Assembly (NCBI RefSeq): GCF_018861025.1
Contig: NZ_JAHKQH010000045.1
Span: forward strand, 62,001-126,000
Source of the DNA: Psychrosphaera sp. B3R10
GTDB taxonomy: Bacteria > Pseudomonadota > Gammaproteobacteria > Enterobacterales > Alteromonadaceae
Reading direction: 5' to 3'
DNA: 64,000 nucleotides
Numbering within the stretch: the stretch's first letter is position 1; every line of letters begins with the position of its first letter. Position numbers and translations under genes: made by a program. Positions 28,236 through 38,219 of this stretch are shown here, one piece after another. The notes under the pieces are model-generated. The model was not told the DNA's origin and searched no databases. It was given only the letters and a program-made list of their open reading frames with translations.

Positions 28236-29519
28236 TTAAGCTACCCCAAAGACAGCTTTTAGAATGAAGAACATAACAATCGATATTCCGGCGCCGATTG
28301 GTAGGGTAATTACCCACGAAATCACGATGTTACGTACAACACCCATATTTAACGCAGCGATACCACGAGCAAGACCTACACCTAACACGGCCCCTACTAA
28401 GGTTTGTGTTGTTGAAATTGGCAAGCCTGTACCTGAAGCGATAATAACGGTTGATGCTGCGGCAAGTTCAGCAGCAAAACCACGACTAGGGGTTAAATGC
28501 GTAATGCCATTACCAATTGTCGCAATTACACGATGACCGAAAAGGGCTAAACCTGCAACGATACCAAATCCACCAAGTGGTAATATCCACCAAGCAAGTG
28601 CAGCTTTAGCAGCGATTTCACCATCATTTTGTACAATAGACACAACCGCAGCCAAAGGACCAATTGCGTTAGCAACGTCATTCGAACCGTGGGCAAATGC
28701 CATACAACATGCGGTAACAACCATCAACACTGCAAATATTTTTTCAACATTGTTGAAATGCATTTCTTTGTCAGCTTTAGGGTCAATCTCAATTTTGCTT
28801 ATGAAGTACTTACCAATCAATGCAATAGCAATACCGATGATAATCGCATAAACATAAGACTCAGTGGTTGAAATTGAAAACTCGCCTGATTTCATGACAT
28901 GTTTAAGACCTTTTTTGATCGTGACCAAGGCCATAACAAATCCAGCAAGAAACATATAAAACGGAACGTACTTTTTGGCATTAGCTAAAGGATCTTTAGT
29001 ATCAAAGATCAGCCGCTGTGCCGACATAAATATAAAGTAGGCTAAGGTTCCGGAGAGGGCGGGGGTTACAATCCAACTGCCGACTATGCCACCAACTTTT
29101 GCCCAATTAACGGCATCAACACCAACACCAACAGCCGCAAAACCAACAATGGCTCCGACAATTGAATGGGTCGTTGATACAGGCCAACCTAAGTATGACG
29201 CAACAGCTAGCCATATAGCAGCGGCAAATAGTGCCGAAATCATACCAATTACAAGATATTCAGGGTTGGCGATAAAAGGAGTAGAATCGATAATGCCTTT
29301 ACGGATGGTAGAAGTTACTTCCCCACCTGCTAAATAAGCACCAGCAAATTCAAAGATCATCGCAATTATGATGGCTTGTTTAATTGTTAGCGCTTTAGAG
29401 CCAACTGATGTTCCCATTGCATTGGCAACGTCATTTGCACCAATACCCCAGGCCATGAAAAAACCGACTACTGCCGCAAGAACGATCAGCATTACGCCGT
29501 AAGTTGAAATAATGTCCAT
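28236..29519 (-). CDS. pitA: inorganic phosphate transporter (PiT family)
   Basis: 427 residues with about ten membrane helices. Both PiT signature repeats are present: GANDVANAMG near residue 27 and GSNDVANAIG near 280. Low-affinity uptake of metal-phosphate driven by protons, or sodium in marine relatives. It follows the DUF47 gene by 33 bp and forms a unit with it, which is the usual PiT pairing. A Pho box lies upstream of the unit. Confidence 0.94.
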   Translation of the reverse strand: MDIISTYGVMLIVLAAVVGFFMAWGIGANDVANAMGTSVGSKALTIKQAIIIAMIFEFAGAYLAGGEVTSTIRKGIIDSTPFIANPEYLVIGMISALFAAAIWLAVASYLGWPVSTTHSIVGAIVGFAAVGVGVDAVNWAKVGGIVGSWIVTPALSGTLAYFIFMSAQRLIFDTKDPLANAKKYVPFYMFLAGFVMALVTIKKGLKHVMKSGEFSISTTESYVYAIIIGIAIALIGKYFISKIEIDPKADKEMHFNNVEKIFAVLMVVTACCMAFAHGSNDVANAIGPLAAVVSIVQNDGEIAAKAALAWWILPLGGFGIVAGLALFGHRVIATIGNGITHLTPSRGFAAELAAASTVIIASGTGLPISTTQTLVGAVLGVGLARGIAALNMGVVRNIVISWVITLPIGAGISIVMFFILKAVFGVA

Positions 29520-29552
29520 TGAAATACCTAACTATTTTTTTATTAACATTAA

Positions 29553-30230
29553 TTATCGCGCGAGCATAAGCTCAAGGCGTGAACCAACTCGTTCGGCAAC
29601 ATCTGCCAAATCACCAATCCATTCGAGCATACGATAGGTCACCATGACATCAATCGGGTTTAATTCGTTTTCTAACTTTTTATAAGCCATGCGGATATTG
29701 ATCTGCATCGTGTCCGTATCATCTTCGATTTTGTCCAATTCAGTGATAATACGAGCAACAAGTTCAACTTCACGTCCTCTGAAACCAGTTTCTAATAACT
29801 CGTCAAATTCGTTGATAGCTTTACGTGCTTGTTCGGTAGCATCGACATTACGTTGGATAAATGCTTTAAATTCAGTTTGAATCGACAATGGGATAGTCAA
29901 CTCACGGCCAAGGAAGCGACCAGAAATATCTTTTGCGCGGTTGGCAATTTTATCTTGTTGGGTAATTAACTCTAACAAGTCTGTACGTTCAACAGGAAGG
30001 AATAAACCACGAGGTAAATTCATACGTATTTCACGTTTTAGCACGTCGGCTTGTTTTTCAGCGTGGGAAATTTGAGCGCGGATCTTGGCGGCTTCTTGCC
30101 AATCTTCTGCAAAAACAGCGTCAAAAAATGGCAACAATAGTTCAACTGCTTCTTGAACCTGATTGATGTGCTCTTCTAAAGGTTTTAGAGGAGACTTTGC
30201 AAATACGCCTAATATTGAATGAGCGGCCAT
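29553..30230 (-). CDS. DUF47/TIGR00153 family protein (PhoU-like partner of Pit)
   Basis: 225 residues, all-helical, PhoU-like fold. The family signature is clear: FAKSPLKPLEEH, then LPRGLFLPVERTDLLEL and RMLEWIGDLADVAERVG. Members are almost always coded next to a Pit transporter and are thought to regulate it. First gene of the two-gene unit; a Pho box lies 144 bp upstream. Confidence 0.92.
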   Translation of the reverse strand: MAAHSILGVFAKSPLKPLEEHINQVQEAVELLLPFFDAVFAEDWQEAAKIRAQISHAEKQADVLKREIRMNLPRGLFLPVERTDLLELITQQDKIANRAKDISGRFLGRELTIPLSIQTEFKAFIQRNVDATEQARKAINEFDELLETGFRGREVELVARIITELDKIEDDTDTMQINIRMAYKKLENELNPIDVMVTYRMLEWIGDLADVAERVGSRLELMLAR

Positions 30231-30357
30231 ATTTATACCTTTATTTATTTGGTAAACAGCAAATTTGTTGTGTTGTAAAATTCTGCGTTAACACAACAAC
30301 TAAATTCCTAGTTCTATAGTGTAGTTGTAAAATATAGACCTAGGTTGAGCGGAACGC

Positions 30358-30391
30358 AGTTTATGTCACTTTTATTACATTATTATGACAG
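30358..30391 (-). promoter_or_regulatory. Pho box and -10 upstream of the DUF47-pitA unit
   Basis: On the minus strand CTGTCATAATAATGTAAT (30391-30374) is two seven-base repeats, CTGTCAT and ATGTAAT, four bases apart, the PhoB pattern. A TAAACT -10 candidate (30363-30358) lies ten bases further on, the spacing seen in class I PhoB promoters. A third half-site (GTGACAT) follows. Confidence 0.72.
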
Positions 30392-30437
30392 AAATGACTT
30401 CGCGCGGTATTTTAACCATAAAATTGCCGCAGGTGTG

Positions 30438-30467
30438 AAAAAACCGCTTATTTAAGCGGTTTTTTTA
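30438..30467 (-). terminator. terminator after phoU
   Basis: Symmetrical hairpin AAAACCGCTTA/TAAGCGGTTTT with A/T tracts. It closes the pstC-pstA-pstB-phoU operon. Confidence 0.86.
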
Positions 30468-30492
30468 CTGTTGACAAGCTTACGCATAATAT

Positions 30493-31200
30493 TTATGAAA
30501 GCACGTTATTTTGAATGTCCTTTTCAGAAGTATGGCGTACATCGGTGCCTTTAACAAAATAGATAACGTATTCAGAGATGTTTTGGCATCGGTCACCAAT
30601 GCGTTCTAACGAGCGCACTGACCAAAAGACATCCATAACCTTTGGAATAGAACGTGGATCTTCCATCATGTAGGTCATTAATTGGCGTGTAATAGCTTCG
30701 TACTCTTTGTCCAAAATTTTATCTGACTTATGTACTTCAAATGCCGCGTCAACGTCCATTCGCGCAAATGCATCTAATACTTGGTTCAACATATGGATCG
30801 CTTTGCGGCCCATGTTGTCCATCGACACCAAAAACTCCTGTTGTGTCTTATTAAACGATTCCAATGCGACTTTAGCAATTCGTTCTGCTTCATCTCCAAT
30901 GCGCTCTAAATCAGTTATAGTTTTGACAATTGCAAGTACTAAACGTAAATCTGACGCCGCTGGTTGACGTTTGGCAATGATACGTGTGCATTCCTGATCG
31001 ATTTGAACTTCCATCCGGTTGATCAAATAATCGGTTTCCAATACACGTTTTGCTAAGGCTTGGTCTGAATTGTTAACGGCATTTAACGCATTGGTTAACT
31101 GCTGTTCAACAAGACCGCCCATTTTTAATACGTCATTTCTGATCTGCTCCAATTCTTCATTAAATTGGCCTGAGATGTGTTTGTTTAAATTTAATTCCAT
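30493..31200 (-). CDS. phoU: phosphate signalling protein PhoU
   Basis: 235 residues, two three-helix bundles with the repeated metal-binding pattern: [15 protein letters not shown] near residue 95 and [17 protein letters not shown] near 195. Links PstB to PhoR, holding the kinase inactive when phosphate is plentiful. Last gene of the pst operon, 48 bp after pstB. Confidence 0.96.
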   Translation of the reverse strand: MELNLNKHISGQFNEELEQIRNDVLKMGGLVEQQLTNALNAVNNSDQALAKRVLETDYLINRMEVQIDQECTRIIAKRQPAASDLRLVLAIVKTITDLERIGDEAERIAKVALESFNKTQQEFLVSMDNMGRKAIHMLNQVLDAFARMDVDAAFEVHKSDKILDKEYEAITRQLMTYMMEDPRSIPKVMDVFWSVRSLERIGDRCQNISEYVIYFVKGTDVRHTSEKDIQNNVLS

Positions 31201-31248
31201 GTTTCCCCCTAAGTCGCTATTTAACCTGTTACTACTAAGACCCGGTTG

Positions 31249-32073
31249 TTAACCGTAACGACCCGTAATGTAATCTTCAGTCTTTTTCATTTTTGGTGTA
31301 GTAAATAGCGTATTTGTATCGGCGTGCTCGATTAGTTGCCCCATATACATAAAGGCGGTTTGGTCAGAAACACGAGCGGCTTGTTGCATGTTATGCGTAA
31401 CAATAACAACAGTGTATTTGTCTTTAAGCTCAGTGATCAATTCTTCAATAGTTAATGTTGAAATTGGATCTAGTGCTGAAGTTGGTTCATCGAGCAACAA
31501 AACTTCTGGTTCAATGGCGATTGCTCGGGCAATCACAAGTCGTTGTTGTTGACCACCAGATAGGCCTAGTGCACTGTCGTGTAAGCGGTCTTTCACTTCA
31601 TTCCAAAGTGCTGCGTTTCGAAGAGAACGTTCAACTACTTCATCTAAAATGCGTCGGTCTTTTATGCCTTGTAAACGGAGCCCGTAAACCACATTTTCAT
31701 AAATGGTTTTTGGAAATGGGTTAGGGCGTTGAAATACCATACCTACGGCACGACGAAGTGACGCAACATCAACTGACTTATCGTAGATGTTTTGGTTATG
31801 TAATAATATTTCGCCTTCAATACGACAAGTATCAACTAAGTCGTTCATTCGATTAATACAACGAAGTAATGTTGATTTACCGCAACCAGATGGACCGATA
31901 AAAGCAGTCACTTGGCCTTTTGGGATATTCATCGTAATGTTTTCTAACGCTTGTTTTTCTGCGTAATAAAGATCTAACTCTTTTATCCTAAGGGCAATCT
32001 GCTCATCTCTTAGGTTGTTTAAATCTATTACTGACGACGTTTTGTTGCTCATATCTGGTGCTACAGAAATCAT
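31249..32073 (-). CDS. pstB: phosphate ABC transporter ATP-binding protein
   Basis: 274 residues. ATPase motifs: Walker [10 protein letters not shown], the Q-loop in [14 protein letters not shown], signature LSGGQQQR and Walker [13 protein letters not shown]. Powers PstCA. An N-terminal extension of about 20 residues precedes the domain; the second Met (residue 8) is an alternative start. Between pstA and phoU. Confidence 0.97.
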   Translation of the reverse strand: MISVAPDMSNKTSSVIDLNNLRDEQIALRIKELDLYYAEKQALENITMNIPKGQVTAFIGPSGCGKSTLLRCINRMNDLVDTCRIEGEILLHNQNIYDKSVDVASLRRAVGMVFQRPNPFPKTIYENVVYGLRLQGIKDRRILDEVVERSLRNAALWNEVKDRLHDSALGLSGGQQQRLVIARAIAIEPEVLLLDEPTSALDPISTLTIEELITELKDKYTVVIVTHNMQQAARVSDQTAFMYMGQLIEHADTNTLFTTPKMKKTEDYITGRYG

Positions 32074-32128
32074 CTCACACTCTCTTACTTTCTTTAATCT
32101 TTAAAATTCTATTTAGCTAGTGACCGGT

Positions 32129-33778
32129 TTAGTGCTCTAGCGCTTTATATTTTTCGCGTAAATGGTTACGAATGCCAATCGCTGTAATATTTAGCGCAAC
32201 GATAACCGTCACTAATAAAAACGATGTTGCATAAACCAAAGGCCTTGCGGCTTCTACGTTTGGACTTTGGAAGCCCACATCGTAAATATGAAAACCTAAG
32301 TGCATAAACTTGCGATCTAAGTGTACAAACGGAAAGTTTCCGTCGACAGGTAAGGTAGGTGCCATCTTCACGACACCAACTAACATTAATGGTGCGACTT
32401 CACCTGCTGCGCGGGCAACGGCTAAGATCAGACCCGTCATAATTGCTGGGCTGGCCATAGGGATCACGATACGCCATAGTGTTTCTGCTTTTGTTGCCCC
32501 TAATGCTAATGAACCTTGACGTAACGAACCTGGAATACGAGATAGGCCTTCTTCTGTTGATACAATAACAACAGGTAAAGTTAATATCGCTAATGTTAGT
32601 GCCGACCACATTACACCTGGGGTGCCAAACGTAGGTCCTGGCAAAGCTTCAGGGTAAAACAATTGGTCGAGTGAACCACCAAACATATATACGAAGAACC
32701 CTAGACCAAATACACCATAGACAATAGATGGGACACCGGCCAAATTGATAACCGCGATACGGATGATTTTGGTTACTGCACTGTTCCCTGCATATTCATG
32801 AAGGTAAATTGCAGCGATAACCCCAAATGGTGTAACAATAACAGCCATTAACATTACCATAAAGACCGTACCAAATATGGCTGGGAACACCCCACCTTCG
32901 GTATTGGCTTCACGCGGGTCATCAAATATAAATTTCGATATTTGTTTTCCGTATCGTGCAACCTTGCCAAAAAAGTTCATGTCGTTTGGAAATGCGACAT
33001 CCAAGATGTAGTTCATTGGCAATGATACTAATTCACCGCGCATATCTTTTACTATGACTTCGTCACGTTTCGCTTGGTTACGATAAGCAAATAGTTGCTT
33101 TTCGTATTCGCGATATTCCAAATTAAGTTCGGCGCGTCGGTCATATAGCTCTTGAACTTTTTCAGCGGTTAATGTGCCTTCTAATTCATACTTTCGTTGT
33201 TTTAATCTAAGTCGTTCTAGTTCGTAGTTTATTGCACCGATTTCATCGTTTTGTAAATCTAATGCCAAATCATTGAGTTCAACAGCGCGTTCAATAGCTT
33301 GTTCTAATGCGGCTTCTTTGTTTTCAACGATACGTTTGCCGTCGGCTATTACCGCTTCAACAAAACCGTAAAAGTTACCATTTTTGCTGCGTTCAAATAC
33401 AGCGAGACCACTAGGTGTGTCGCTTTGTGTAATTTCAGGACTTAATATCCACTGAAAATCCAGTTCAACAAATTCGCGGTTACCGGTTTTCACTAATAGG
33501 CGTTCAACTTCCTCGCCTTGAATGTTATCAAACTTGATCCCAGCTTCGATAAGGCGTTGTGTTGGAACTAATTCGCGGTCATATATTTCACCGATAACAG
33601 TGTAGCTTTGACCCGTTTGGGTATTCACGCCAAACTGATAAATATCTGACGGCCAAAAATACGAAAGGCCGCGACTTGCAATTAATAATAGTAACCCGAT
33701 TACAGATATCAAGCTGATGCTAACTGCACCAGCTGTCATCCAGATCCAAGGGGCACCTGATTTAAACCATGACTTCAT
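32129..33778 (-). CDS. pstA: phosphate ABC transporter permease PstA, long form
   Basis: 549 residues, against about 300 for E. coli PstA. Helix 1 (about 15-35) is separated from the permease core by a ~260-residue insertion with a charged coiled-coil stretch (about 165-245, many Glu/Leu/Arg). The core begins near residue 300 and holds the EAA-type coupling loop (SLALGATKAETLWRIVIPMA). Long PstA forms are known in Vibrio and Alteromonadales. Pairs with PstC, 33 bp upstream. Confidence 0.93.
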   Translation of the reverse strand: MKSWFKSGAPWIWMTAGAVSISLISVIGLLLLIASRGLSYFWPSDIYQFGVNTQTGQSYTVIGEIYDRELVPTQRLIEAGIKFDNIQGEEVERLLVKTGNREFVELDFQWILSPEITQSDTPSGLAVFERSKNGNFYGFVEAVIADGKRIVENKEAALEQAIERAVELNDLALDLQNDEIGAINYELERLRLKQRKYELEGTLTAEKVQELYDRRAELNLEYREYEKQLFAYRNQAKRDEVIVKDMRGELVSLPMNYILDVAFPNDMNFFGKVARYGKQISKFIFDDPREANTEGGVFPAIFGTVFMVMLMAVIVTPFGVIAAIYLHEYAGNSAVTKIIRIAVINLAGVPSIVYGVFGLGFFVYMFGGSLDQLFYPEALPGPTFGTPGVMWSALTLAILTLPVVIVSTEEGLSRIPGSLRQGSLALGATKAETLWRIVIPMASPAIMTGLILAVARAAGEVAPLMLVGVVKMAPTLPVDGNFPFVHLDRKFMHLGFHIYDVGFQSPNVEAARPLVYATSFLLVTVIVALNITAIGIRNHLREKYKALEH

Positions 33779-33811
33779 TCTAAATTCTCCAAAATCTTAA
33801 GTAGGTGCGCA

Positions 33812-36085
33812 TTAAAGTGAGCTGTACTTTTCACGTAAACGTTGGCGAACGAATTCCGCAATCGTGTTAAAAAAGAAGGTGAATATAAACAATACAAAGG
33901 CGGCTAAGAACAAGATACGGTAGTGCGAACTGCCGACTTCCGACTCTGGCATCTCAACAGCGATATTTGCTGACAATGTGCGCATTCCTTCAAATATGCT
34001 CCAGTCCATAATTGGTGTGTTACCTGTGGCCATCAATACAATCATTGTTTCGCCAACTGCGCGGCCTAGCCCCATCATTACAGCAGAAAAGATACCTGGG
34101 CTTGCTGTTAACAAAACTACTTTTACTAAGGTTTGCCACTGCGTTGCGCCTAGTGCTAATGAACCAGATGATAAGGTTTTTGGTACACTAAATACCGCAT
34201 CTTCCGCAATTGAGAATATGGTTGGGATAACTGCAAAGCCCATTGCGATTCCAACAATTAACGAGTTTCGTTGGTCGAATGTTATGCCTAAGTCGTTGGT
34301 GATAAAGAGACGTGTATTACCATTAAATAACCACAGTTCAACTAGCGGACTTAACGCAAACGATGTCCAGCCAACAATAACAACAATAGGTAGTAAAATA
34401 ATTGAATCCCATCCGGCAGGTACTTTATTACGTACTTTAGTCGGTAAGTTGTGCCAAATAAATGCAGTTATAAAAACCGAAAGTGGCAACAATATGAGTA
34501 ACAATACAACACCAGGAAGATGTTCTTCGATGACGGGGGCAAGCCATAGGCCAGCTAAAAATCCTAAGATAACCGTTGGTAATGCTTCCATAATTTCAAC
34601 CGTTGGTTTTACTATCTTACGAACGCTTGGGGCCATAAAGTATGCGGTGTAAACCGCTGCCGCTAAACCAATTGGTACGGCGAACATCATTGCATACATC
34701 GCTGCTTTTAGGGTGCCAAACGAAATTGGTACTAGGCTAAATTTAGATTCAAAATCGTCACTTGCAGAAGATGATTGCCAAATGTAGTCGGCTTCTGGGT
34801 AACCTTCGTACCATACTTCTTGCCATAGTCCCGACCAACTAACTTCAGGGTGTTCGTTTTCAATTTTAAACACACTCAAGCCTTTTGCAGAATAAATCAC
34901 AATGGCGTTAGAGCGCGGCGAAAATTCAAAATCGAGAATTGCCTGGTCCACTAATTGCCCTTGCCATAATTCCGCTTCAGAAGTGGTATGGAATATATTT
35001 GCTTCACCGCTTTTAGTTACCGCGGTAAATGTTCTGCGATAAAATTCAGGGTAAATAGCAACAACTGCTTTATCTTCGGTGTCTACTGCCATTTGGAAAT
35101 GACGAGATTGAATAAACGCTCGTCCATCCGCACTATTTGTTTCAAACCACTGACCAATGTAACCATCACTGTAGCCAACCATCAGGGAGTTTGCGCCGGC
35201 CAGTAACTTTGCTGTAGTAATTGTCGCGGCGTTTCTGCCAACATCAACTGTATACAACAATTGAACATCTTCACCATCTCGGCTATTTGCGACATAGATA
35301 TGTTTGTCGGTGACAACAAAGAGCCTTGATGCATCTGGGGAAATTAGAAGCTGTTGTATTGTTCCTGTAACAAAGTTTAAATCCGATTGATAAGACGTCC
35401 AGCTGAGTTCGTCAGTGAACATATCTTCTTCACTTTCTAAACGTGAGAAGATAACGTCATCATTGGCTGTTTTGTAAACGATGCCAATGGCGTTTTCGTC
35501 AGTTGCAAAAGCAAAGTTGGTCTTTTCACCGCGAGATAAAATATTTCTCGCTTCTCCTGCTGGGAGGTCTAGCGCCGGTGTAGGTTGCTCACCAAAAGGG
35601 TAAGTAATAACCGGAGTTAACGTGCGTACATCATTAGGAAACGCCACTCTAAATGACGGTTTGATTACAGTAATTTCACCGTGTTCGTTTAGATATGCAT
35701 ATTGTCCTTGATGAGGCGCACTTGAGGAAAATGCGATTATATTGTCATCGATGTTGGCATCAACGCTAGTAATTAGCTTACCTGTGCCCGAACCTTTGAC
35801 GTTATAAAAGTCAACCATACCTTTGTCAGTTAAGCCAAACGCAATTTCGGTTTGTTCTTCTATCCCAACGGCGACGTATTTATTAGCCATAGTGCTAACT
35901 GAACTGCGAGGTTCAATATGAGCTGCATTAAATACGGGTTTCACCACGTACAATAAATAAAAGAAAATCAAAAGTAGTGCACAAAGGACTAAAACACCGC
36001 CCGTCATTACACCGTACTTTGCGAATTGATCTTTGAATAAACGTTTTGAATCTGTTTTCAATCCGTTACTCGAAATTTGAGACAT
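33812..36085 (-). CDS. pstC: phosphate ABC transporter permease PstC, long form with beta-propeller-like insertion
   Basis: 757 residues, more than twice E. coli PstC. A first helix (about 27-48) is followed by a ~380-residue insertion made of short beta-strand repeats with a WD/propeller look (ISPDASRLFVVTDKHIYVAN, FEFSPRSNAIVIYSAKGL), then the permease core from about 455 (six helices; coupling loop SLALGATQWQTLVKVVL). The insertion probably lies outside the cytoplasmic membrane. First gene of the pst operon, directly behind a strong Pho box. Confidence 0.94.
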   Translation of the reverse strand: MSQISSNGLKTDSKRLFKDQFAKYGVMTGGVLVLCALLLIFFYLLYVVKPVFNAAHIEPRSSVSTMANKYVAVGIEEQTEIAFGLTDKGMVDFYNVKGSGTGKLITSVDANIDDNIIAFSSSAPHQGQYAYLNEHGEITVIKPSFRVAFPNDVRTLTPVITYPFGEQPTPALDLPAGEARNILSRGEKTNFAFATDENAIGIVYKTANDDVIFSRLESEEDMFTDELSWTSYQSDLNFVTGTIQQLLISPDASRLFVVTDKHIYVANSRDGEDVQLLYTVDVGRNAATITTAKLLAGANSLMVGYSDGYIGQWFETNSADGRAFIQSRHFQMAVDTEDKAVVAIYPEFYRRTFTAVTKSGEANIFHTTSEAELWQGQLVDQAILDFEFSPRSNAIVIYSAKGLSVFKIENEHPEVSWSGLWQEVWYEGYPEADYIWQSSSASDDFESKFSLVPISFGTLKAAMYAMMFAVPIGLAAAVYTAYFMAPSVRKIVKPTVEIMEALPTVILGFLAGLWLAPVIEEHLPGVVLLLILLPLSVFITAFIWHNLPTKVRNKVPAGWDSIILLPIVVIVGWTSFALSPLVELWLFNGNTRLFITNDLGITFDQRNSLIVGIAMGFAVIPTIFSIAEDAVFSVPKTLSSGSLALGATQWQTLVKVVLLTASPGIFSAVMMGLGRAVGETMIVLMATGNTPIMDWSIFEGMRTLSANIAVEMPESEVGSSHYRILFLAAFVLFIFTFFFNTIAEFVRQRLREKYSSL

Positions 36086-36117
36086 ACTAATTACCTGCCC
36101 TAGATTAGTTGCTGCGT

Positions 36118-36150
36118 ATTATATTTCGTTATTGTTACAGTTATGTGACA
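36118..36150 (-). promoter_or_regulatory. Pho box and -10 of the pstCAB-phoU operon
   Basis: On the minus strand TGTCACATAACTGTAACA (36150-36133) is a tandem PhoB site; a perfect TATAAT (36123-36118) follows after nine bases, so the Pho box replaces the -35, as expected. Confidence 0.85.
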
Positions 36151-36304
36151 TAAGAAGGAAACGGGGGTCATGATAGAGAAATAAATATGATTAAATAATA
36201 TACATTAGACAATTTGATTGCACTTTATCTGGGCATAGTGCTGGATTTTTTTTGATTTGTTGACAATACTCTTCCCAAATAATAAGAAAATAAGTGGCCA
36301 AGAT

Positions 36305-36811
36305 ATGAAGAAGCTTGTGTTAACAGTAATCGGTAAAGATAAAGTTGGGTTAGTACAGAACCTATCAAATGTTTTAGTAGAGAACCATGGCAATTGGCTT
36401 GCGAGTAACTTGTCTCATTTATCGGGCTATTTTGCTGGTGTTGTTGAAGTTGAAGTTGCTGAAGAGTTTATAAGTGATTTAACTTCTGCATTGTCACAAA
36501 TGGACGATCTAAAAATAGATGTTCACGACGGTACGGGTAGTGAAAGTGACAAAAACCAACAAATTGAGTTTGTGATCACGGGTAATGATCGTAAAGGAAT
36601 TGTTCGCGAATTATCTGAAATAATTCAGCATAAAGGTGCCAGCATAGTGAACTTTACGTCGAGTCGCCAAAGTGCGCCTAACTGGGGCGGAGGCTTGTTT
36701 CATGCAGTCGCAAAAGTCGAACTTCCGGTAGGTTTGGACGCAGATGTGATCGCAGAAGCGCTTGAAGAATTAGCCACAGATATCGTGGTGGATTTGGAGT
36801 TGGCAAGTTAA
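36305..36811 (+). CDS. ACT-domain protein related to the glycine cleavage repressor GcvR
   Basis: 168 residues from the ATG at 36305; an in-frame ATG at 36257 adds 16 unlikely residues. Two ACT domains: KLVLTVIGKDKVGLVQNLSN at the start and EFVITGNDRKGIVRELSEII from about 85. The pattern is that of GcvR, which binds glycine and antagonises GcvA. No DNA-binding motif. It sits alone on the + strand between pstC and pstS, splitting the phosphate genes. Confidence 0.85.
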   Translation: MKKLVLTVIGKDKVGLVQNLSNVLVENHGNWLASNLSHLSGYFAGVVEVEVAEEFISDLTSALSQMDDLKIDVHDGTGSESDKNQQIEFVITGNDRKGIVRELSEIIQHKGASIVNFTSSRQSAPNWGGGLFHAVAKVELPVGLDADVIAEALEELATDIVVDLELAS

Positions 36812-36844
36812 GGTTTGATTACAAATAGATTATTGTAATGCGAT

Positions 36845-36876
36845 CAAAAAAGAGCACATTAAGTGCTCTTTTTTTG
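36845..36876. terminator. bidirectional terminator between the GcvR-like gene and pstS
   Basis: AAAAAAGAGCACTTA-type stem (AAAGAGCAC/GTGCTCTTT) with A and T tracts on both sides; it can end both convergent genes. Confidence 0.88.
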
Positions 36877-36905
36877 TTTTGGAAACTATCTAACGTTTAT
36901 GACGT

Positions 36906-37874
36906 TTAGTTAAGACCAAGTACTTTAAGCTGTTTCTCGATAACTTTTGCTGGAAGAGGGATGTAACCGTCTTTTTCAACAATCTCTTGGCCTGTTTGAG
37001 ATAACACCATTTTTACAAACTCAGTTTCCATTGGAGAAAGAGGCTTGTTTGGGTGCTTGTTTACGTAAACAAACAAGAAGCGAGATAGTGGGTACTTACC
37101 GTTAACCGCATTTTCCATGTTCGCATCTACATAGTTTGTGCCTTTCTTAGCAAGTGCAACAGCACGTACACCAGACGTTTTATAACCGATACCTGAATAA
37201 CCAATACCGTTAAGCGAAGATGATACTGACTGGACGACAGATGCTGAACCAGGTTGTTCATTCACGTTGTTTTTAAAATCGCCTTTACATAGCGCTTTTT
37301 TCTTAAAGTAACCGTAAGTTCCAGAAACTGAATTACGACCAAATAACTGAACGTCTTTTGCAGCCCATTGACCTGTCAGGCCTAAATCGCCCCAGCGGTC
37401 GATATTTTGTGGTGCGCCACATTTACGTGTTGATGAAAATATTGCGTCGACATCAGATATTTTAAGCCCTTTAATCGGGTTGTCTTTATGTACAAATACC
37501 GCTAACGCGTCGATTGCAACTGGAATAGGTGTTGGCTTATAACCGAAACGTTTTTCAAATGCTTCGATTTCTTTAGACTTCATTTTACGGCTCATTGGAC
37601 CGAAGTTTGACGTACCTTCCGTTAACGCTGGTGGCGCTGTTGATGAACCAGCTGCTTGAATTTGAATGTTAACGTTCGGGTATAAACGCTTAAATTCTTC
37701 AGCCCAAAAGGTCATCATGTTAGCTAATGTATCAGAACCAACAGTAGATAAATTGCCAGATATACCACTGGTTTTTTGGTAAGTAGGGATGTCTTTGTCT
37801 ACGGCTACCGCAGAGGTCGATACTAACGTGGCTAACGTAAAACCAAGTGCGCCAACAAGTGCTTTAAGTTTCAT
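36906..37874 (-). CDS. pstS: periplasmic phosphate-binding protein PstS
   Basis: 322 residues with a cleavable signal peptide (cleavage near AVA, residue 24) and no lipobox, so periplasmic. Phosphate-contact segments are present: [23 protein letters not shown] and [11 protein letters not shown]. It delivers phosphate to PstCAB. It is not in the pst operon but has its own Pho-box promoter, which allows the high expression a binding protein needs. Confidence 0.96.
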   Translation of the reverse strand: MKLKALVGALGFTLATLVSTSAVAVDKDIPTYQKTSGISGNLSTVGSDTLANMMTFWAEEFKRLYPNVNIQIQAAGSSTAPPALTEGTSNFGPMSRKMKSKEIEAFEKRFGYKPTPIPVAIDALAVFVHKDNPIKGLKISDVDAIFSSTRKCGAPQNIDRWGDLGLTGQWAAKDVQLFGRNSVSGTYGYFKKKALCKGDFKNNVNEQPGSASVVQSVSSSLNGIGYSGIGYKTSGVRAVALAKKGTNYVDANMENAVNGKYPLSRFLFVYVNKHPNKPLSPMETEFVKMVLSQTGQEIVEKDGYIPLPAKVIEKQLKVLGLN

Positions 37875-38219
37875 TTTTTGCTCCGATTAAATAATCTGTT
37901 TTACCTGACGTTGGATAAGTTTTTACCCGAAAGGTTATGTTTTACTTTTCAATGTTGGCCATAGTAGAGATGAAATGTGACATCTTTATTACATGTGTCA
38001 TTTATTCTGGTAATTAAATGCTAATGAGGTGTAAGTTGCTGAAATATAATAAGTATTTATTTTGTAAAATTCGTTATTGTTAGAAAATAACGTGCCAAAT
38101 GATCTTTTAACGCTTGGCAAACGACGTTTTAAATAAAGTGTCTTTAATTTGTAATAAACTCGTTTTTGCGGGTTTGAAAGAGATTTCATATAGCCGTTTG
38201 GGCATGAAATCTCCTATCG
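37875..38219 (-). promoter_or_regulatory. phoR-pstS intergenic region with the pstS Pho box
   Basis: 345 bp without a credible gene. On the minus strand ATGTAATAAAGATGTCAC (37994-37977) is a good Pho box, followed after ten bases by TACTAT (37966-37961) as -10. Behind phoR a weak hairpin (TGCCAA 38093-38098 with TTGGCA 38114-38119) could slow transcription. Confidence 0.8.

Noticed and set aside
37998-38189. 63-codon ORF between phoR and pstS
   Set aside because: No family, no ribosome site, and it overlaps the minus-strand promoter region of pstS.
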